From the IMG/VR virus record IMGVR_UViG_3300023174_007841, positions 1 to 61,323 of that record: a DNA stretch of 61,323 bases; one strand, 5' to 3'. This document shows positions 32,095-41,958 of this stretch, one piece after another. Origin of the DNA: a virus. The translations under genes and the position numbers were made by a program. Under the pieces are notes generated by a model. The model saw only the letters and a list, made by a program, of their open reading frames with translations, ran no database searches and had not been told where the DNA came from. Each line of letters starts with the position of its first letter. Positions within the stretch are counted from its first letter, which is position 1.

Positions 32095-35000
32095 ATGTTA
32101 TCAAAGTCTAGGGTTTTTAATCACGGAAATGTAGTTGCTCAATCCATCGGTGGATCTGCTCATAATATTGTAAACTTTGAGACTATTAGGCCCTTTCACG
32201 CTTCTTACGAAACCGTAAAAAATAATCTCGATGAGACTTTTACAATACCCAGCATAAATCAACAAAAAAAGGTTGAACCGTTTGATACCGCTACAGGTAT
32301 TATTAGCAACAGTCCTGAAATTATAGCATTTTCAAATTTTATTCCCGTTTACGACAAATACAATAATCTAAACGAATTTGGACAATATCTACAGACGAAA
32401 CAAGACTCTATTCTCATAAGATCTTCGAAAACAGTACAGAGTTTAATTACAAGCAACGTTAGTAATATTCTAATAAGTGCAGCCGAAGCTAATGCAGGAA
32501 ATATATTAGAATATATTGAGTTACATGCAAAAGGAATAGAAGAGCTGTTAAATCACTTTTCTTTAATTAGGAAAAAACTAGATTTTAGATATCCTATCGA
32601 TCAGAATATTTTAACGCTTATAGGAGTTCTACCTCCTGATTACACTTTAAATGATCCAGAATCTCAAGTTTTTTATGCCAACTCCCTACCGCTCGATGTT
32701 GAAGAAATATTAAACGAGTCTTCTAATGTCACAAATACGTGGACGCCAACCAAGATTTGGTTACAGAGTTGTCTAGAACTAAAAGAATTATTAGCTAATG
32801 GGATGCCTCAGTCTTTTTTGTCAGATGGTACGACATTAGGAATAGATCCCCATAATACGTCCTACTACGACGCCCTTAGCTTGAATCAAGCTAGGTCTTC
32901 GTTAATAAAAAAGTTTGGATTTAACGAAAGACAAGTTCTTGCTTATCCAATACAGAATTTAGTAAGAGGTAACGTTGATAGCCTCGGTGCAATAATTTCT
33001 GTTACTACTGCTGCTTTTAGCTCTAGCGATATTGGTAGCTCTATTTTTAATCAAAAAATATTTTCAGATACTTCTAGCATAGACGAGTCCATAGCTAAGT
33101 TAAGTCATCTTTTGTGCAAGGAATATGTTTACTCCACGAAAATGCGATCGGAAGTCGTTGTAGATTACGGTTATCCATTTAACTTTGGTGGTAAAAATTC
33201 TAATATTTGGAATTATTTTATTGGACAAGTTGGAGCAGATATAACTGATATTTCTTCTACGCCTTTGGGCGGTGGCAAATCACTCGTTAGTTTAGCTCAA
33301 ACTGTAGAGCCCGATGGAACAGAAGTGTTATCATTCGAGGATAGATACATTAACGATAACGTGGGGACAGTTAGACCGAACGTGGTAATAACACCTGGAA
33401 CTATTTATTATCTTGAAAGTTCTATAAATCCAACCACGAATGGCTTCGATATTACACGCTTAAATCGTTATTTATCTAGATTAAATTCTGCGACCAACAT
33501 GTTGAAAATGGTCAAAGAGGATTTATCTTTTAAGTCCGAAACGCCGTATTCTAGCATAATAAATAAAGTCACTAACGTTTCCGAGCCAGGTGTTACTAAT
33601 ACTAACACCAATAGTTCTACTAATGATACTACAAAAAATCAAAAACAAGAAGATGTAAAAAATGCTCTTTCTAATCCTGTCAGTTTATTAAGGCATATAG
33701 AAAAAAATATTTTTGGTGGATCAGGTTTGTTGAGAAGAAATATTGGTCCCAAACTATGGACTAATAAAAATGTCAATGACGCTGATACGGATGTGAGCGC
33801 GCTGTTAATTTCTTTAGCAATAGACAAGGATGATGCTGAGTTACAGGCGCTGTTGTTTTTACATCAAGTATACTCGGCTGCTTCTGCGACCGGTGCAGTA
33901 ATGGAATATAGTCCTCAATCTCTCCCCACGCCGGCAGACAATGTAATTAAAATACAGATAGTAGACTCTATTATGAAAAGAGTTAAAGCTCTGTTGGATC
34001 AAGACACGACGTTGTCTAGATTAAAACATCAAGATGAAATTAGTTTATCTATTTCTGTAATAAAAGATGCGTTGTTGTCTCAATTTACTTCTCCTCATTT
34101 AAGAGTTTTAAATCAGATAGGGTCATTGCTGAACCAGTTCGATGAAAATTTTGATAGTGACGACCCGAAAGCTAGAACGAATGGAAGATTTTTTCTTGAT
34201 CAAACAAGAAATATTGGTATTACAACGCAGACTAGAATTAATAACACTATTAATTTACCCACTGATAAAAAATCAGCTTATTCGGGTATTCAAAAAACTT
34301 CATATCTAATCGCGATGTTTAAATTGTGTTGCTTGATGGTACATCTTGCTAATCCTGAAAGATTAGGATCAATAAAAAAACCAAATGTAAGAGGACAGGG
34401 TAGCGACAAAATAACGATTAGCAAAATAAGAAATTCGATTATTGGGGTTTTTCTTGGTTCGGCCGAGTTAAATCAAGGTATCACAAAATTCAATATATCT
34501 GAAAATGACTCTCAAGGAAAACAATCTTTCGGTCTTTCGGGTATCTCTAATCTAGGGGCCAGTACAAATAAGATCTACAATTCTTCTATACCTGGAATTA
34601 AAAAATTAGAAACTTTTAAGAAAAATATTAAAGTTTTTGAATTACCTTCAGCTATTAAAAGTGGCGTCCAAATTTTTGGTAATAACGCTGTTACTTCATT
34701 AAACGTTTTTTCCAACTCTGACACTCGATTAGTCGCTTTGCAATACGACGAAACCATGGTTAGTGTAGAAAATATGCTAACTGATTATGATAAAAAAATG
34801 ATGCGATTTGTTGACAAGTTTTATTCGTTTGTTTATAGTCTAAAAAGCGAATTTACACTATTAAAAAACAATTTGCAACTTAGGTCAGGATTATACGGAA
34901 GAACTTTGCTGACACTAACTAGACAGATAGGCGATCCCACGTTGACCAGGTCTCTGTTTTCTGAAGAACAACTCTTGTTAATGAGAAGTAAATTTGAAGA

Positions 35001-36060
35001 CTATATGGTCAGGCTAAAGAAAGACTACAATTCGCCCATCAGGGATTCAGTTCCACATTTTCAAAGTTTAAAAGACATCAATGGTTTTGAATGCCTTTTG
35101 CCGATAGAAGACGTTCATCTCATCTCTTGGAATACTTTCTTGAAAAGCTTTTTAGCTTCGGGTGAATATGTCGAAGGCGCTGGCTCTAATAAGAAAATTA
35201 TTTCTATAGGTATACCACAAAAAATACACAGAAGAATGAGAGTAAATTCTTCTAATTTGAGTGGGGTGAGACACAGGAATAGTCTAATTAAAGTGTGCAT
35301 TTATAGGGTAAATTCATTTTTACCAGACGTGATATATAAACCGAAAACCCTTCTATTCGATTTAAAGTTATTTCCTACTAGGGTTTTAAGAAATTTTATT
35401 GACAGCGGTTTTAGCGTATCTGAAAGTGAAGATATATCGACGAACGTTCCTACGTCTACTTCTTTGCTTCAAACTCTTAGTAGCGACGTAGTTGCGTTTA
35501 TACCTCATTGGAAAAATACAGAAGACTATAATTTTACTTTAGTCGATGCGTTAGAAAAATCGAGTCTTAGGGACACGAATTATTCGTTTTTATCCGATGA
35601 TGAATTTAAAGAAATTTTTGATAATCACTCTATCAGTTTTTTGATGGAAGAATACTTGAGGTATGTAGCTGATCTTCCCTTCGACGAACAAAAATATCAA
35701 CAATACAATGCTATTTCACAGAAATCACAATCGCAATTTTCTAAATTTGTAATGGAAAGAGCCCCGGCCGAGACCATAAGAGGATCTATCGACAACCTCT
35801 ATAACGACGAAACGTTGCTTTCTAATCAAGAAACAATAATTAGATCGTTAATATTGCCTAAAAAATTCGATAGAGCGTTTCATGTTATATTCGATCCTGA
35901 TGATTTTGAAATAGACGAAAGAACACCAAAAGAAGTAATCGAAAAATACGTTGGAGCTACCGGTGACGTTTCTAGTCTGAGTAGAAATGACTGGAATGAA
36001 CCTACGTTCGACAAATATTATGTCGCATTAGAAACCCATGAAGGAGACGACGCATCGTGA
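32095..36060 (+). CDS. Very large virion structural protein
   Basis: This 1321-residue protein is the largest in the window. It is rich in Asn, Ser, Thr and Ile, with helical stretches (ANAGNILEYIELHAKGIEEL; DYDKKMMRFVDKFYSFVY), a threonine/asparagine linker near residue 500, and no recognised enzymatic motif. It overlaps the next gene by 4 bases (GTGA). Its size and neighbours suggest a baseplate wedge, hub or tail-fibre connector; a tape-measure protein is less likely since there is no long regular coiled coil or transmembrane cluster. Confidence 0.6.
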   Translation: MLSKSRVFNHGNVVAQSIGGSAHNIVNFETIRPFHASYETVKNNLDETFTIPSINQQKKVEPFDTATGIISNSPEIIAFSNFIPVYDKYNNLNEFGQYLQTKQDSILIRSSKTVQSLITSNVSNILISAAEANAGNILEYIELHAKGIEELLNHFSLIRKKLDFRYPIDQNILTLIGVLPPDYTLNDPESQVFYANSLPLDVEEILNESSNVTNTWTPTKIWLQSCLELKELLANGMPQSFLSDGTTLGIDPHNTSYYDALSLNQARSSLIKKFGFNERQVLAYPIQNLVRGNVDSLGAIISVTTAAFSSSDIGSSIFNQKIFSDTSSIDESIAKLSHLLCKEYVYSTKMRSEVVVDYGYPFNFGGKNSNIWNYFIGQVGADITDISSTPLGGGKSLVSLAQTVEPDGTEVLSFEDRYINDNVGTVRPNVVITPGTIYYLESSINPTTNGFDITRLNRYLSRLNSATNMLKMVKEDLSFKSETPYSSIINKVTNVSEPGVTNTNTNSSTNDTTKNQKQEDVKNALSNPVSLLRHIEKNIFGGSGLLRRNIGPKLWTNKNVNDADTDVSALLISLAIDKDDAELQALLFLHQVYSAASATGAVMEYSPQSLPTPADNVIKIQIVDSIMKRVKALLDQDTTLSRLKHQDEISLSISVIKDALLSQFTSPHLRVLNQIGSLLNQFDENFDSDDPKARTNGRFFLDQTRNIGITTQTRINNTINLPTDKKSAYSGIQKTSYLIAMFKLCCLMVHLANPERLGSIKKPNVRGQGSDKITISKIRNSIIGVFLGSAELNQGITKFNISENDSQGKQSFGLSGISNLGASTNKIYNSSIPGIKKLETFKKNIKVFELPSAIKSGVQIFGNNAVTSLNVFSNSDTRLVALQYDETMVSVENMLTDYDKKMMRFVDKFYSFVYSLKSEFTLLKNNLQLRSGLYGRTLLTLTRQIGDPTLTRSLFSEEQLLLMRSKFEDYMVRLKKDYNSPIRDSVPHFQSLKDINGFECLLPIEDVHLISWNTFLKSFLASGEYVEGAGSNKKIISIGIPQKIHRRMRVNSSNLSGVRHRNSLIKVCIYRVNSFLPDVIYKPKTLLFDLKLFPTRVLRNFIDSGFSVSESEDISTNVPTSTSLLQTLSSDVVAFIPHWKNTEDYNFTLVDALEKSSLRDTNYSFLSDDEFKEIFDNHSISFLMEEYLRYVADLPFDEQKYQQYNAISQKSQSQFSKFVMERAPAETIRGSIDNLYNDETLLSNQETIIRSLILPKKFDRAFHVIFDPDDFEIDERTPKEVIEKYVGATGDVSSLSRNDWNEPTFDKYYVALETHEGDDAS

Positions 36061-38198
36061 CATTCGCTAAACCAGAAACTGTATTATCTAGTTTTTCTAG
36101 ACCTTCTTCTCCCGTGGTTTCTATGAACATACCGAAAGTCGGAGGGTTCGCCGCAAACTTTTTTTACAATTATTACACAACAGACGAACGAACTAATGAA
36201 AACTCCGATATCCCAAATTATCTAAAAAGAAAATCTGTAGAGCAAATTAATACCGATGTTGTCGATTTTTCTTTAAGGGTTCCGAGATACAACAAGATTC
36301 AATGGGAGAGTCCCGTGGGCTCAGTCGCCCCTGCCGGGGCGCTCGTCGCGAATAGTCCAGGAAATTCCATTCAATCCAATCTAGATAAAATTCAAACAGA
36401 AGAATCTTTTTTAAAATCCAAATTTTCTTCTCACTCAATATCAAATTATGGTTCTATTCGTGATGCCAGCACCGAAATCATGAGCCTCGGCGGGCAGCTA
36501 TATCCGAATCTAGAAGACGCCTACCCAGAAACAAGTTTAGGCTCAACTTATAACGACGCTCTAGATAATACGCCGTTAAGAGACATCATGGCTTCTTCTA
36601 CTCCTACGAGTGTACTAAGCTATAATTCTCCCTCGGGCATTCCCAAAGTTATAACGACTCAAAAGACTCCGCAACAGATTAGAAATACTTTTCCTAACTC
36701 CGCTGCGCAAATAAATAAACAACAACAATATTATTTATCTAATGACGGATTAAACGATATGGGTTTTAGTTTGTCGAAATTAGTCGATACGTACAATGAA
36801 AACTCGTTAAAAAACTATTCTTTAACTAATCAAACAAACAGGGGATCTTCTTCAGAAAAAGAAAGATTTCAAGATATTTCGAAAGCAGTAAAAAGCGTAG
36901 AAGACATCGCTACTAACCCCCTAAAGAGTCATGGTATGGCTTTTTATGATACCAACAACAAGCAAGTAAAAGTTGATTTAGGTTACGATTCTTTAAAAGT
37001 CAAAATAAATAAGAATCCGCTAAACTTACAAGTCAACAAGTTGACAGGGGTAGATATTTTCGCCTCAGCTTCGCTTTCTAGAGAAGAAAGAAAACGATTA
37101 AATCTAAATTACAATAGAGCGAATAAAGAATCTTCGGAGGTCGACGACGTGTATGCACAACCCACGTATGTGGGCCCAGTGATACAAACACCTGATGCTT
37201 TTGAAACATCTGCAGGATTAATAGGTTATTTAATAGAAAGATCTGTCTATACCGAAAGAGGTTTCGAAAAAGATAAAACATATACCGTAGAAAATGCGTA
37301 CGTGACAGATTTTATTGACACGTCTATCTTGTTCGGTAAAGAATATTTTTATTCGATTAGATCTATAGTCAGAGTTTCTACGACAGGCTACGATGAAGAG
37401 ACTAACGAAATACGGGAGATTCAATACTATATCGGGTCTCAACCTGTTACTACAACCGTCAAGACTTTTGAGTTTGTGCCACCACCGCCACCTGTAGATT
37501 TAAACTTTGTATGGGATTATAAGAATAAAAAATTACAAGTCACGTGGGGAATGCCTGTTAATTCTCAAAGAGACATTACACAATTTCAGGTTTTCAGAAG
37601 ACAAAGTATAGAAGAACCATTCGAACTAATAGCTCAAAAGTGTTTTGATAATTCCAGATTAAAATATCGTACGGGAGAAATAATAGACGGTAATTTCAAA
37701 AATATGTCGCCAGAAAATTTGCAGTTTGTTGAATACTCTGATCAACCCGTGATGTTTTTTATAGATGAAGATTTTAAGGTTGATCCTAAAAGTCTAAAGT
37801 CTTCTAGGTTTATTTATACCATCGTTTCTCTCGACGCGCACGGAATGTCTTCGAATTATGGTTCGCAATTCGAGATTAATTTTGATTTTTTCAAAAATGC
37901 GCTGATGAAGAAATTGATTAGTTCACCTGGTGCTCCCAAGCCTTATCCAAATCTATACGTAAAAATAGATGCATTTAAAGACGTCATAAAAACGAACGGA
38001 GTCAATTCGACAAAACTAAAGATTTATTTTATGCCTGAATATTTTAAGATATTGAAAGAAGACGGATTGATTCAAAGAATGATTTCAACCAAACAAGATA
38101 ATGCTTACTATAAAATTCAGTTCATCAATCTCCAAAATCAAAAAGGCGATTCGTTGAAGATCACTATAGATGATCCTCATGAACTGACAACAATTTAA
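36057..38198 (+). CDS. Virion protein with FN3-like domain
   Basis: This 713-residue protein starts at a GTG overlapping the upstream stop, with GGAG upstream. Residues 1-350 are low in recognised motifs. About residues 380-460 (TSAGLIGYLIERSVYTERGF...YFYSIRSIVRVSTTGYDEE) and 480-610 (VDLNFVWDYKNKKLQVTWGM...FQVFRRQSIEEPF) resemble paired FN3-like repeats. It shares this plan with the protein at 29665, so the two may form neighbouring baseplate or tail shells. The last gene of a tightly packed trio. Confidence 0.65.
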   Translation: MTFAKPETVLSSFSRPSSPVVSMNIPKVGGFAANFFYNYYTTDERTNENSDIPNYLKRKSVEQINTDVVDFSLRVPRYNKIQWESPVGSVAPAGALVANSPGNSIQSNLDKIQTEESFLKSKFSSHSISNYGSIRDASTEIMSLGGQLYPNLEDAYPETSLGSTYNDALDNTPLRDIMASSTPTSVLSYNSPSGIPKVITTQKTPQQIRNTFPNSAAQINKQQQYYLSNDGLNDMGFSLSKLVDTYNENSLKNYSLTNQTNRGSSSEKERFQDISKAVKSVEDIATNPLKSHGMAFYDTNNKQVKVDLGYDSLKVKINKNPLNLQVNKLTGVDIFASASLSREERKRLNLNYNRANKESSEVDDVYAQPTYVGPVIQTPDAFETSAGLIGYLIERSVYTERGFEKDKTYTVENAYVTDFIDTSILFGKEYFYSIRSIVRVSTTGYDEETNEIREIQYYIGSQPVTTTVKTFEFVPPPPPVDLNFVWDYKNKKLQVTWGMPVNSQRDITQFQVFRRQSIEEPFELIAQKCFDNSRLKYRTGEIIDGNFKNMSPENLQFVEYSDQPVMFFIDEDFKVDPKSLKSSRFIYTIVSLDAHGMSSNYGSQFEINFDFFKNALMKKLISSPGAPKPYPNLYVKIDAFKDVIKTNGVNSTKLKIYFMPEYFKILKEDGLIQRMISTKQDNAYYKIQFINLQNQKGDSLKITIDDPHELTTI

Positions 38199-38256
38199 AG
38201 CAGTAATTTTAGGAATTCAATATCTATTGTAAGATTGTGTACGCGGAGGCTTCAAA

Positions 38257-38964
38257 ATGGGCTGGTTAGATAATTCAACGAACAACATTATATTAGACGC
38301 CGTGTTAACGGATTTCGGTCGTCAAGCGTTAGCAAGAAACGACGGTTCTTTTAGAGTCGCAAAGTTTTCCTTGGGCGATGACGAAATCAACTATGGCGTT
38401 ATTACCAAATATGGTAGAACTGTCGGAAGAGAAAAAATCGAAAAAAATACACCGATCTTCGAAGCCTTCACCAACCAAAACTTGGGTCTTAAGTATAGAA
38501 TGATCAGCGCCCCAAGGCCTTTTGTTTACTTACCAAGGTTGACGTTGGTTCCAACAGCTCAAACGTCAATATCGTTGGCTACTAGCGGAGATAATGTTAC
38601 TGCTTCAATCAAAATTGAACAACAGCCACAAGGCGGTGAAACCACGATCGATGCAGACATAATCGAAACTAATTTTGATGTGTATGTACCTGATCTATTT
38701 TTGACGATAATGAATCAATCCGCAGTAGGATCCCCCGACTCAAATAAGATAGCAAAATATGTTATTAGAACGACAAACGGTGGAACAGTCCCCACGTTGG
38801 AATTCATTCTTAAGGTTAAACCATTAACGTCTACAATTTTTACTACCTACGGTAGAGTCACCACTGGCTCCACGCGAGAAATAACAACGTCAGTCAAGAT
38901 AGTCGGTAGAAGTTCTGGCGCAGTGGTAGAATTACCCGTCACTATTGCTTCTACTATGCGCTGA
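38257..38964 (+). CDS. Virion structural protein (conserved LDAVLTDFGR module)
   Basis: This 235-residue protein has a strong ribosome site (GCGGAGG). The start MGWLDNSTNNIILDAVLTDF then FRVAKFSLGDDEINYG is a module seen in tail-associated proteins of T4-like marine phages as I recall, and is shared with the protein at 28642. The C-terminal half is beta-rich (IVGRSSGAVVELPVTIAST). It may be a tail or baseplate adaptor. There are 29 bases to the next structural gene. Confidence 0.65.
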   Translation: MGWLDNSTNNIILDAVLTDFGRQALARNDGSFRVAKFSLGDDEINYGVITKYGRTVGREKIEKNTPIFEAFTNQNLGLKYRMISAPRPFVYLPRLTLVPTAQTSISLATSGDNVTASIKIEQQPQGGETTIDADIIETNFDVYVPDLFLTIMNQSAVGSPDSNKIAKYVIRTTNGGTVPTLEFILKVKPLTSTIFTTYGRVTTGSTREITTSVKIVGRSSGAVVELPVTIASTMR

Positions 38965-38993
38965 TGTAAGATGTAAACTATAAGGAAACCAAG

Positions 38994-40289
38994 ATGGCGA
39001 CATTTCACGAATTAGCACCCGGCGACATAAAAACCGCAAGATCGTTTTTAAATCAACTTATTGATGTTCTGCAAGAAGACATCAGCGGTTCTACGTCTAG
39101 AAGAAAATATCAACATTTCGTGACGGGTGGCGTTGGTCCAGGCGTGACTTCTTCGTTATTCCAAACCGTATACGATCAAGACTTTACTTTACAAACAGCC
39201 AACGCGGTGTTCGATATAACGATGGGTCTTGCTCCCGAAGGATCTCTTACAACGGGCATCGCTGCTACGACGAAAACAGAAACAGACGCTGCGGGAAAAA
39301 CCTTATACCCCAGCAGCTCTTTAATGATGCGCGAAAAGGTTGATATTTATCGACAATTTGCGCAAACGCTTTTAGGAAGTGGAGATTCCTTATTTAGGGT
39401 TCCCCTTGAAGGAACTAATGCGACCACAGTAGACTCAGCCATGTTCATCGCGTTTAAAAGATTGTTCTCGAGAGATCAAATTAAGCGTGAAACCTTTGCG
39501 ATGAGATTTTATCAAACTGCGTCGGCAGTTTCTAAAAACTTTAACGGTGGCAATATTGATATGCCTCCGAACGCCGACGCTAGCGGTCAAACTAACCTGA
39601 ACGTTACTTCTTTGTCTGGCTCTACTATTTTTACAGATTTAGGAGCCTCTACTCAGAAATTTAACGCCGCGGGTGGACAATATGGAATCATCGTCGATTC
39701 TGCACAGACTTCTCGTCAGGTTGGATTGATGTTTTATGACGCTGGAATTGCCGTACTCGATCTTGCGCAGGTTACTTCAGGCAGTCAATTCATGTCGGGC
39801 ACTATCGATGCGATGCATCCATTGGGGTCTTTGACACTTGGTGGTGTCGCCACAGAAACGCAAAAAACCGCTAAGTTTATTCCCGATTTCATTACGTCAG
39901 GTAGCATCGATAACATCATCGATCACTTGTGTAGCACAAGATTCCAATCAGGGTCTTTAACAGCGATTACTTTTCAAAACGTAACGAATATTAACTCTTC
40001 TCTAATATTCTGTCGAGCGCCCGCCGACGAATTTAACTATTCTTCCAATCCTACATTCGTCGATACGTCTAACAACTCTAGAGGTAGGATCGTCGTTATA
40101 GATCCAGGCGAAGAGGACAAACAAGAATCTTTTACTTTCGTTACAGGAATCGGTATGTATGACGCTGCGGGTAACTTATTAGCCGTCGCGAAGCTTAGCA
40201 GGCCGGTCGAAAAGAGTCCGGAGCGGGACTTAACATTTAGAGTTCGATTAGACTTTGCGAAAAAGAAGTCAAGAAGTTACACAAAGTAA
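38994..40289 (+). CDS. Virion structural protein with shared C-terminal module
   Basis: This 431-residue protein is preceded by AAGGAAA. Its last 90 residues (EFNYSSNPTFVD...FTFVTGIGMYDAAGNLLAVA...LTFRVRLDF) match the end of the 834-residue protein at 41933 (LNSSSNPSYIAT...FVYISGVNFHDENLNVVAKA...ILFKITFDF). I recall comparable C-terminal segments in T4-like phage tail proteins. The body is Ser/Thr/Gly-rich and likely beta-helical or fibre-like. A homing endonuclease gene begins 24 bases after it. Confidence 0.65.
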   Translation: MATFHELAPGDIKTARSFLNQLIDVLQEDISGSTSRRKYQHFVTGGVGPGVTSSLFQTVYDQDFTLQTANAVFDITMGLAPEGSLTTGIAATTKTETDAAGKTLYPSSSLMMREKVDIYRQFAQTLLGSGDSLFRVPLEGTNATTVDSAMFIAFKRLFSRDQIKRETFAMRFYQTASAVSKNFNGGNIDMPPNADASGQTNLNVTSLSGSTIFTDLGASTQKFNAAGGQYGIIVDSAQTSRQVGLMFYDAGIAVLDLAQVTSGSQFMSGTIDAMHPLGSLTLGGVATETQKTAKFIPDFITSGSIDNIIDHLCSTRFQSGSLTAITFQNVTNINSSLIFCRAPADEFNYSSNPTFVDTSNNSRGRIVVIDPGEEDKQESFTFVTGIGMYDAAGNLLAVAKLSRPVEKSPERDLTFRVRLDFAKKKSRSYTK

Positions 40290-40302
40290 TATCACGTTAT
40301 AG

Positions 40303-40332
40303 TTATAGCTTGATGAAACAATCAAGCTATAA
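40303..40332 (+). promoter_or_regulatory. 12-bp hairpin covering the homing endonuclease start
   Basis: TTATAGCTTGAT (40303-40314) and ATCAAGCTATAA (40321-40332) are perfect reverse complements with a 6-base loop. The ATG at 40313-40315 is at the top of the stem, so a read-through mRNA would hide the translation start. A TTATAG stretch in the left arm could also be a late-type promoter box. Homing-endonuclease genes of T4 (I-TevI) are controlled by such hairpins. Confidence 0.65.
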
Positions 40333-41428
40333 TTGTAAGAATTGCAAAATTGATTTTCTTTCAGTAAAGAAAAAAACGTTTTGTTGTAAGGAATGTTATT
40401 TCTTGTCTAGAAAGAAAATAGTAACGAATATCTGCGTTGTTTGTAACAAACAATTTGTTGTTCCTTACAGATTTAGAGAAAAAAAGACATGCAACCAAGA
40501 TTGCATGAAAATTTCAATTTCAAAATCTTTAACGAGCAGCATTACAAAGCAATGCCTAAATTGCAGTAAAGCTTTTGAAGCAACTAAGTCTTATGAAAAA
40601 AAAGCGAAGTACTGCTCTTCTGATTGCTTTTATCATCATAAATACGAAAGAGATTCTAAGATAATATCAAAAATCTGCGAAGGTTGTGGAAAAGAATTTC
40701 AAAAAGATTTTATAAAAAGGCACGTTAGATTCTGCTCAAAAAACTGTGCTTTTTCAGGGTCTAGAAACCCTATGTATGGTAAAGAAAATGGGATGTGTGG
40801 TAAGAAAGCTTGGAATAATGGTCTTACAACTAAGACAGACGAGAGGCTTTTAAACGCAGGAAGAAAAATTTCAAAAATTCAAAAAAGACAATTTGAGTCA
40901 GGAATGCGTTCCAATTATGGAAAAAAAAATCCGATGTTCGGAAAAACAAAAGATTTAATGACGCAAGAACAAAGAGAAAAATATTCAAAAGCAGCAATTG
41001 AAAGAGTTATAAGCGGAGTTTCTGGATACAAAACAGGACATTTAAACGGAACGTATGATTGTAAAAAATCATCTTCTGTTAAATTTAAGTCTTCTTGGGA
41101 ACTTGCTGCAATGATGTGGTGGGATGATTGCGAAGAAGTAGTATCATATCAATATGAGCCAGAGATCGTTAGATTAAAAGATGGTAGAAGAGCAATACCA
41201 GATTTCAAAGTAGAGTATGTTAATGGCGCTGTTAAGATATTTGAAATTAAGCCAACACAAATTCAACAATTAGAATCAATGAAAGAAAAGTTGAATCTAG
41301 TAAAAGAAGCCTTAAATTCTTTTGGAATAAGTTATGAACTTTTGGGTGATAAAGAAATTAAATTAATGATAAAAGATCTAGGAGAAAATTTTAAAAATGA
41401 AATCGAGCGCTATAAAAGTGGGAAATAG
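40313..41428 (+). CDS. Free-standing homing endonuclease: zinc fingers, NUMOD3 and PD-(D/E)XK domain
   Basis: The ATG at 40313 gives 371 residues. Four Cys pairs form zinc-ribbon repeats in residues 1-145 (CKNCKIDF...CCKEC; CVVCNKQF...CNQDC; CLNCSKAF...CSSDC; CEGCGKEF...CSKNC). NUMOD3-like DNA-binding motifs follow (NPMYGKENGMCGKKAWNNG; GKKNPMFGKTK). Residues about 250-310 form a nuclease: SSWELAAMMWWDD then PDFKVEYVNGAVKIFEIKP, the E...PD...ExK signature. The nuclease resembles the gp4-like protein at 44499. It is AT-richer and sits between two related structural genes, so it is probably mobile. Confidence 0.82.
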   Translation: MKQSSYNCKNCKIDFLSVKKKTFCCKECYFLSRKKIVTNICVVCNKQFVVPYRFREKKTCNQDCMKISISKSLTSSITKQCLNCSKAFEATKSYEKKAKYCSSDCFYHHKYERDSKIISKICEGCGKEFQKDFIKRHVRFCSKNCAFSGSRNPMYGKENGMCGKKAWNNGLTTKTDERLLNAGRKISKIQKRQFESGMRSNYGKKNPMFGKTKDLMTQEQREKYSKAAIERVISGVSGYKTGHLNGTYDCKKSSSVKFKSSWELAAMMWWDDCEEVVSYQYEPEIVRLKDGRRAIPDFKVEYVNGAVKIFEIKPTQIQQLESMKEKLNLVKEALNSFGISYELLGDKEIKLMIKDLGENFKNEIERYKSGK

Positions 41429-41726
41429 AGTTTATTCGATAGCATCAGTAGATGATGCTATTTTTGATTTAGTTCTTTCGCAAAAAGGCGTACAAGACCC
41501 AGAAATAAAAAGTTTTATTGATTATGATGATCAACTAATTTTAGTTAGAGATAGACTACAAAGCGATCACAAAAAAGAGCTATTACTACATGAGCTTCTT
41601 CATTCATGTATGGAAGATTCGGGAATGGTTCAAGACGAATTTGTTGAAAACTTTATTAAGGTTTTATCTCCAAGATTAATTGGAATTGTTGAAGAATTAC
41701 CTTTAGTGTTTTCAGAAGCAGTTTAG
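41397..41726 (+). CDS. Small HEXXH zinc metalloprotease-like protein
   Basis: This 109-residue protein starts 32 bases inside the end of the homing endonuclease gene, in another frame. LLLHELLHSCMEDSG carries the HEXXH zinc motif (HELLH), and a likely third ligand is Glu in EFVENFI, as in ImmA/IrrE or SprT-like small peptidases. There is no signal peptide. It may cleave a host regulator, or it may be carried as cargo with the endonuclease. Catalytic activity is inferred from the motif only. Confidence 0.65.
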   Translation: MKSSAIKVGNRVYSIASVDDAIFDLVLSQKGVQDPEIKSFIDYDDQLILVRDRLQSDHKKELLLHELLHSCMEDSGMVQDEFVENFIKVLSPRLIGIVEELPLVFSEAV

Positions 41727-41769
41727 ATGTCATTGTCTTTTTAGTGATGTATAATTACTTGGGAATTAA

Positions 41770-41958
41770 ATGTCTATATTTAAGGTCAATCAGACTGATT
41801 TTCAAAGTGTAACAATCGCGACGAAGCCGTCGAGACATTATTATTCTAGTTCCAGCGGCGTAACGGGATCAGTCTTTGTTTTTGCTAGAAGATCTGATAT
41901 AGAAAAAGAAGTAGAAAAGTTGAGAATAATAAATGGCTATTTTGCCTGTCACATCTGA
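41770..41958 (+). CDS. Short copy of the N-terminal module of the next structural protein
   Basis: This 62-residue protein begins at an ATG in the 44-base gap after the metalloprotease. SRHYYSSSSGVTGSVFVFAR then IEKEV aligns with KRAYVSSSISGVTGSVNVFAR then IEKEV at the start of the 834-residue protein at 41933, whose start overlaps this gene by 26 bases. It therefore looks like a duplicated N-terminal segment, either a free module or a remnant left at the endonuclease insertion point. A function is not known. Confidence 0.55.
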   Translation: MSIFKVNQTDFQSVTIATKPSRHYYSSSSGVTGSVFVFARRSDIEKEVEKLRIINGYFACHI

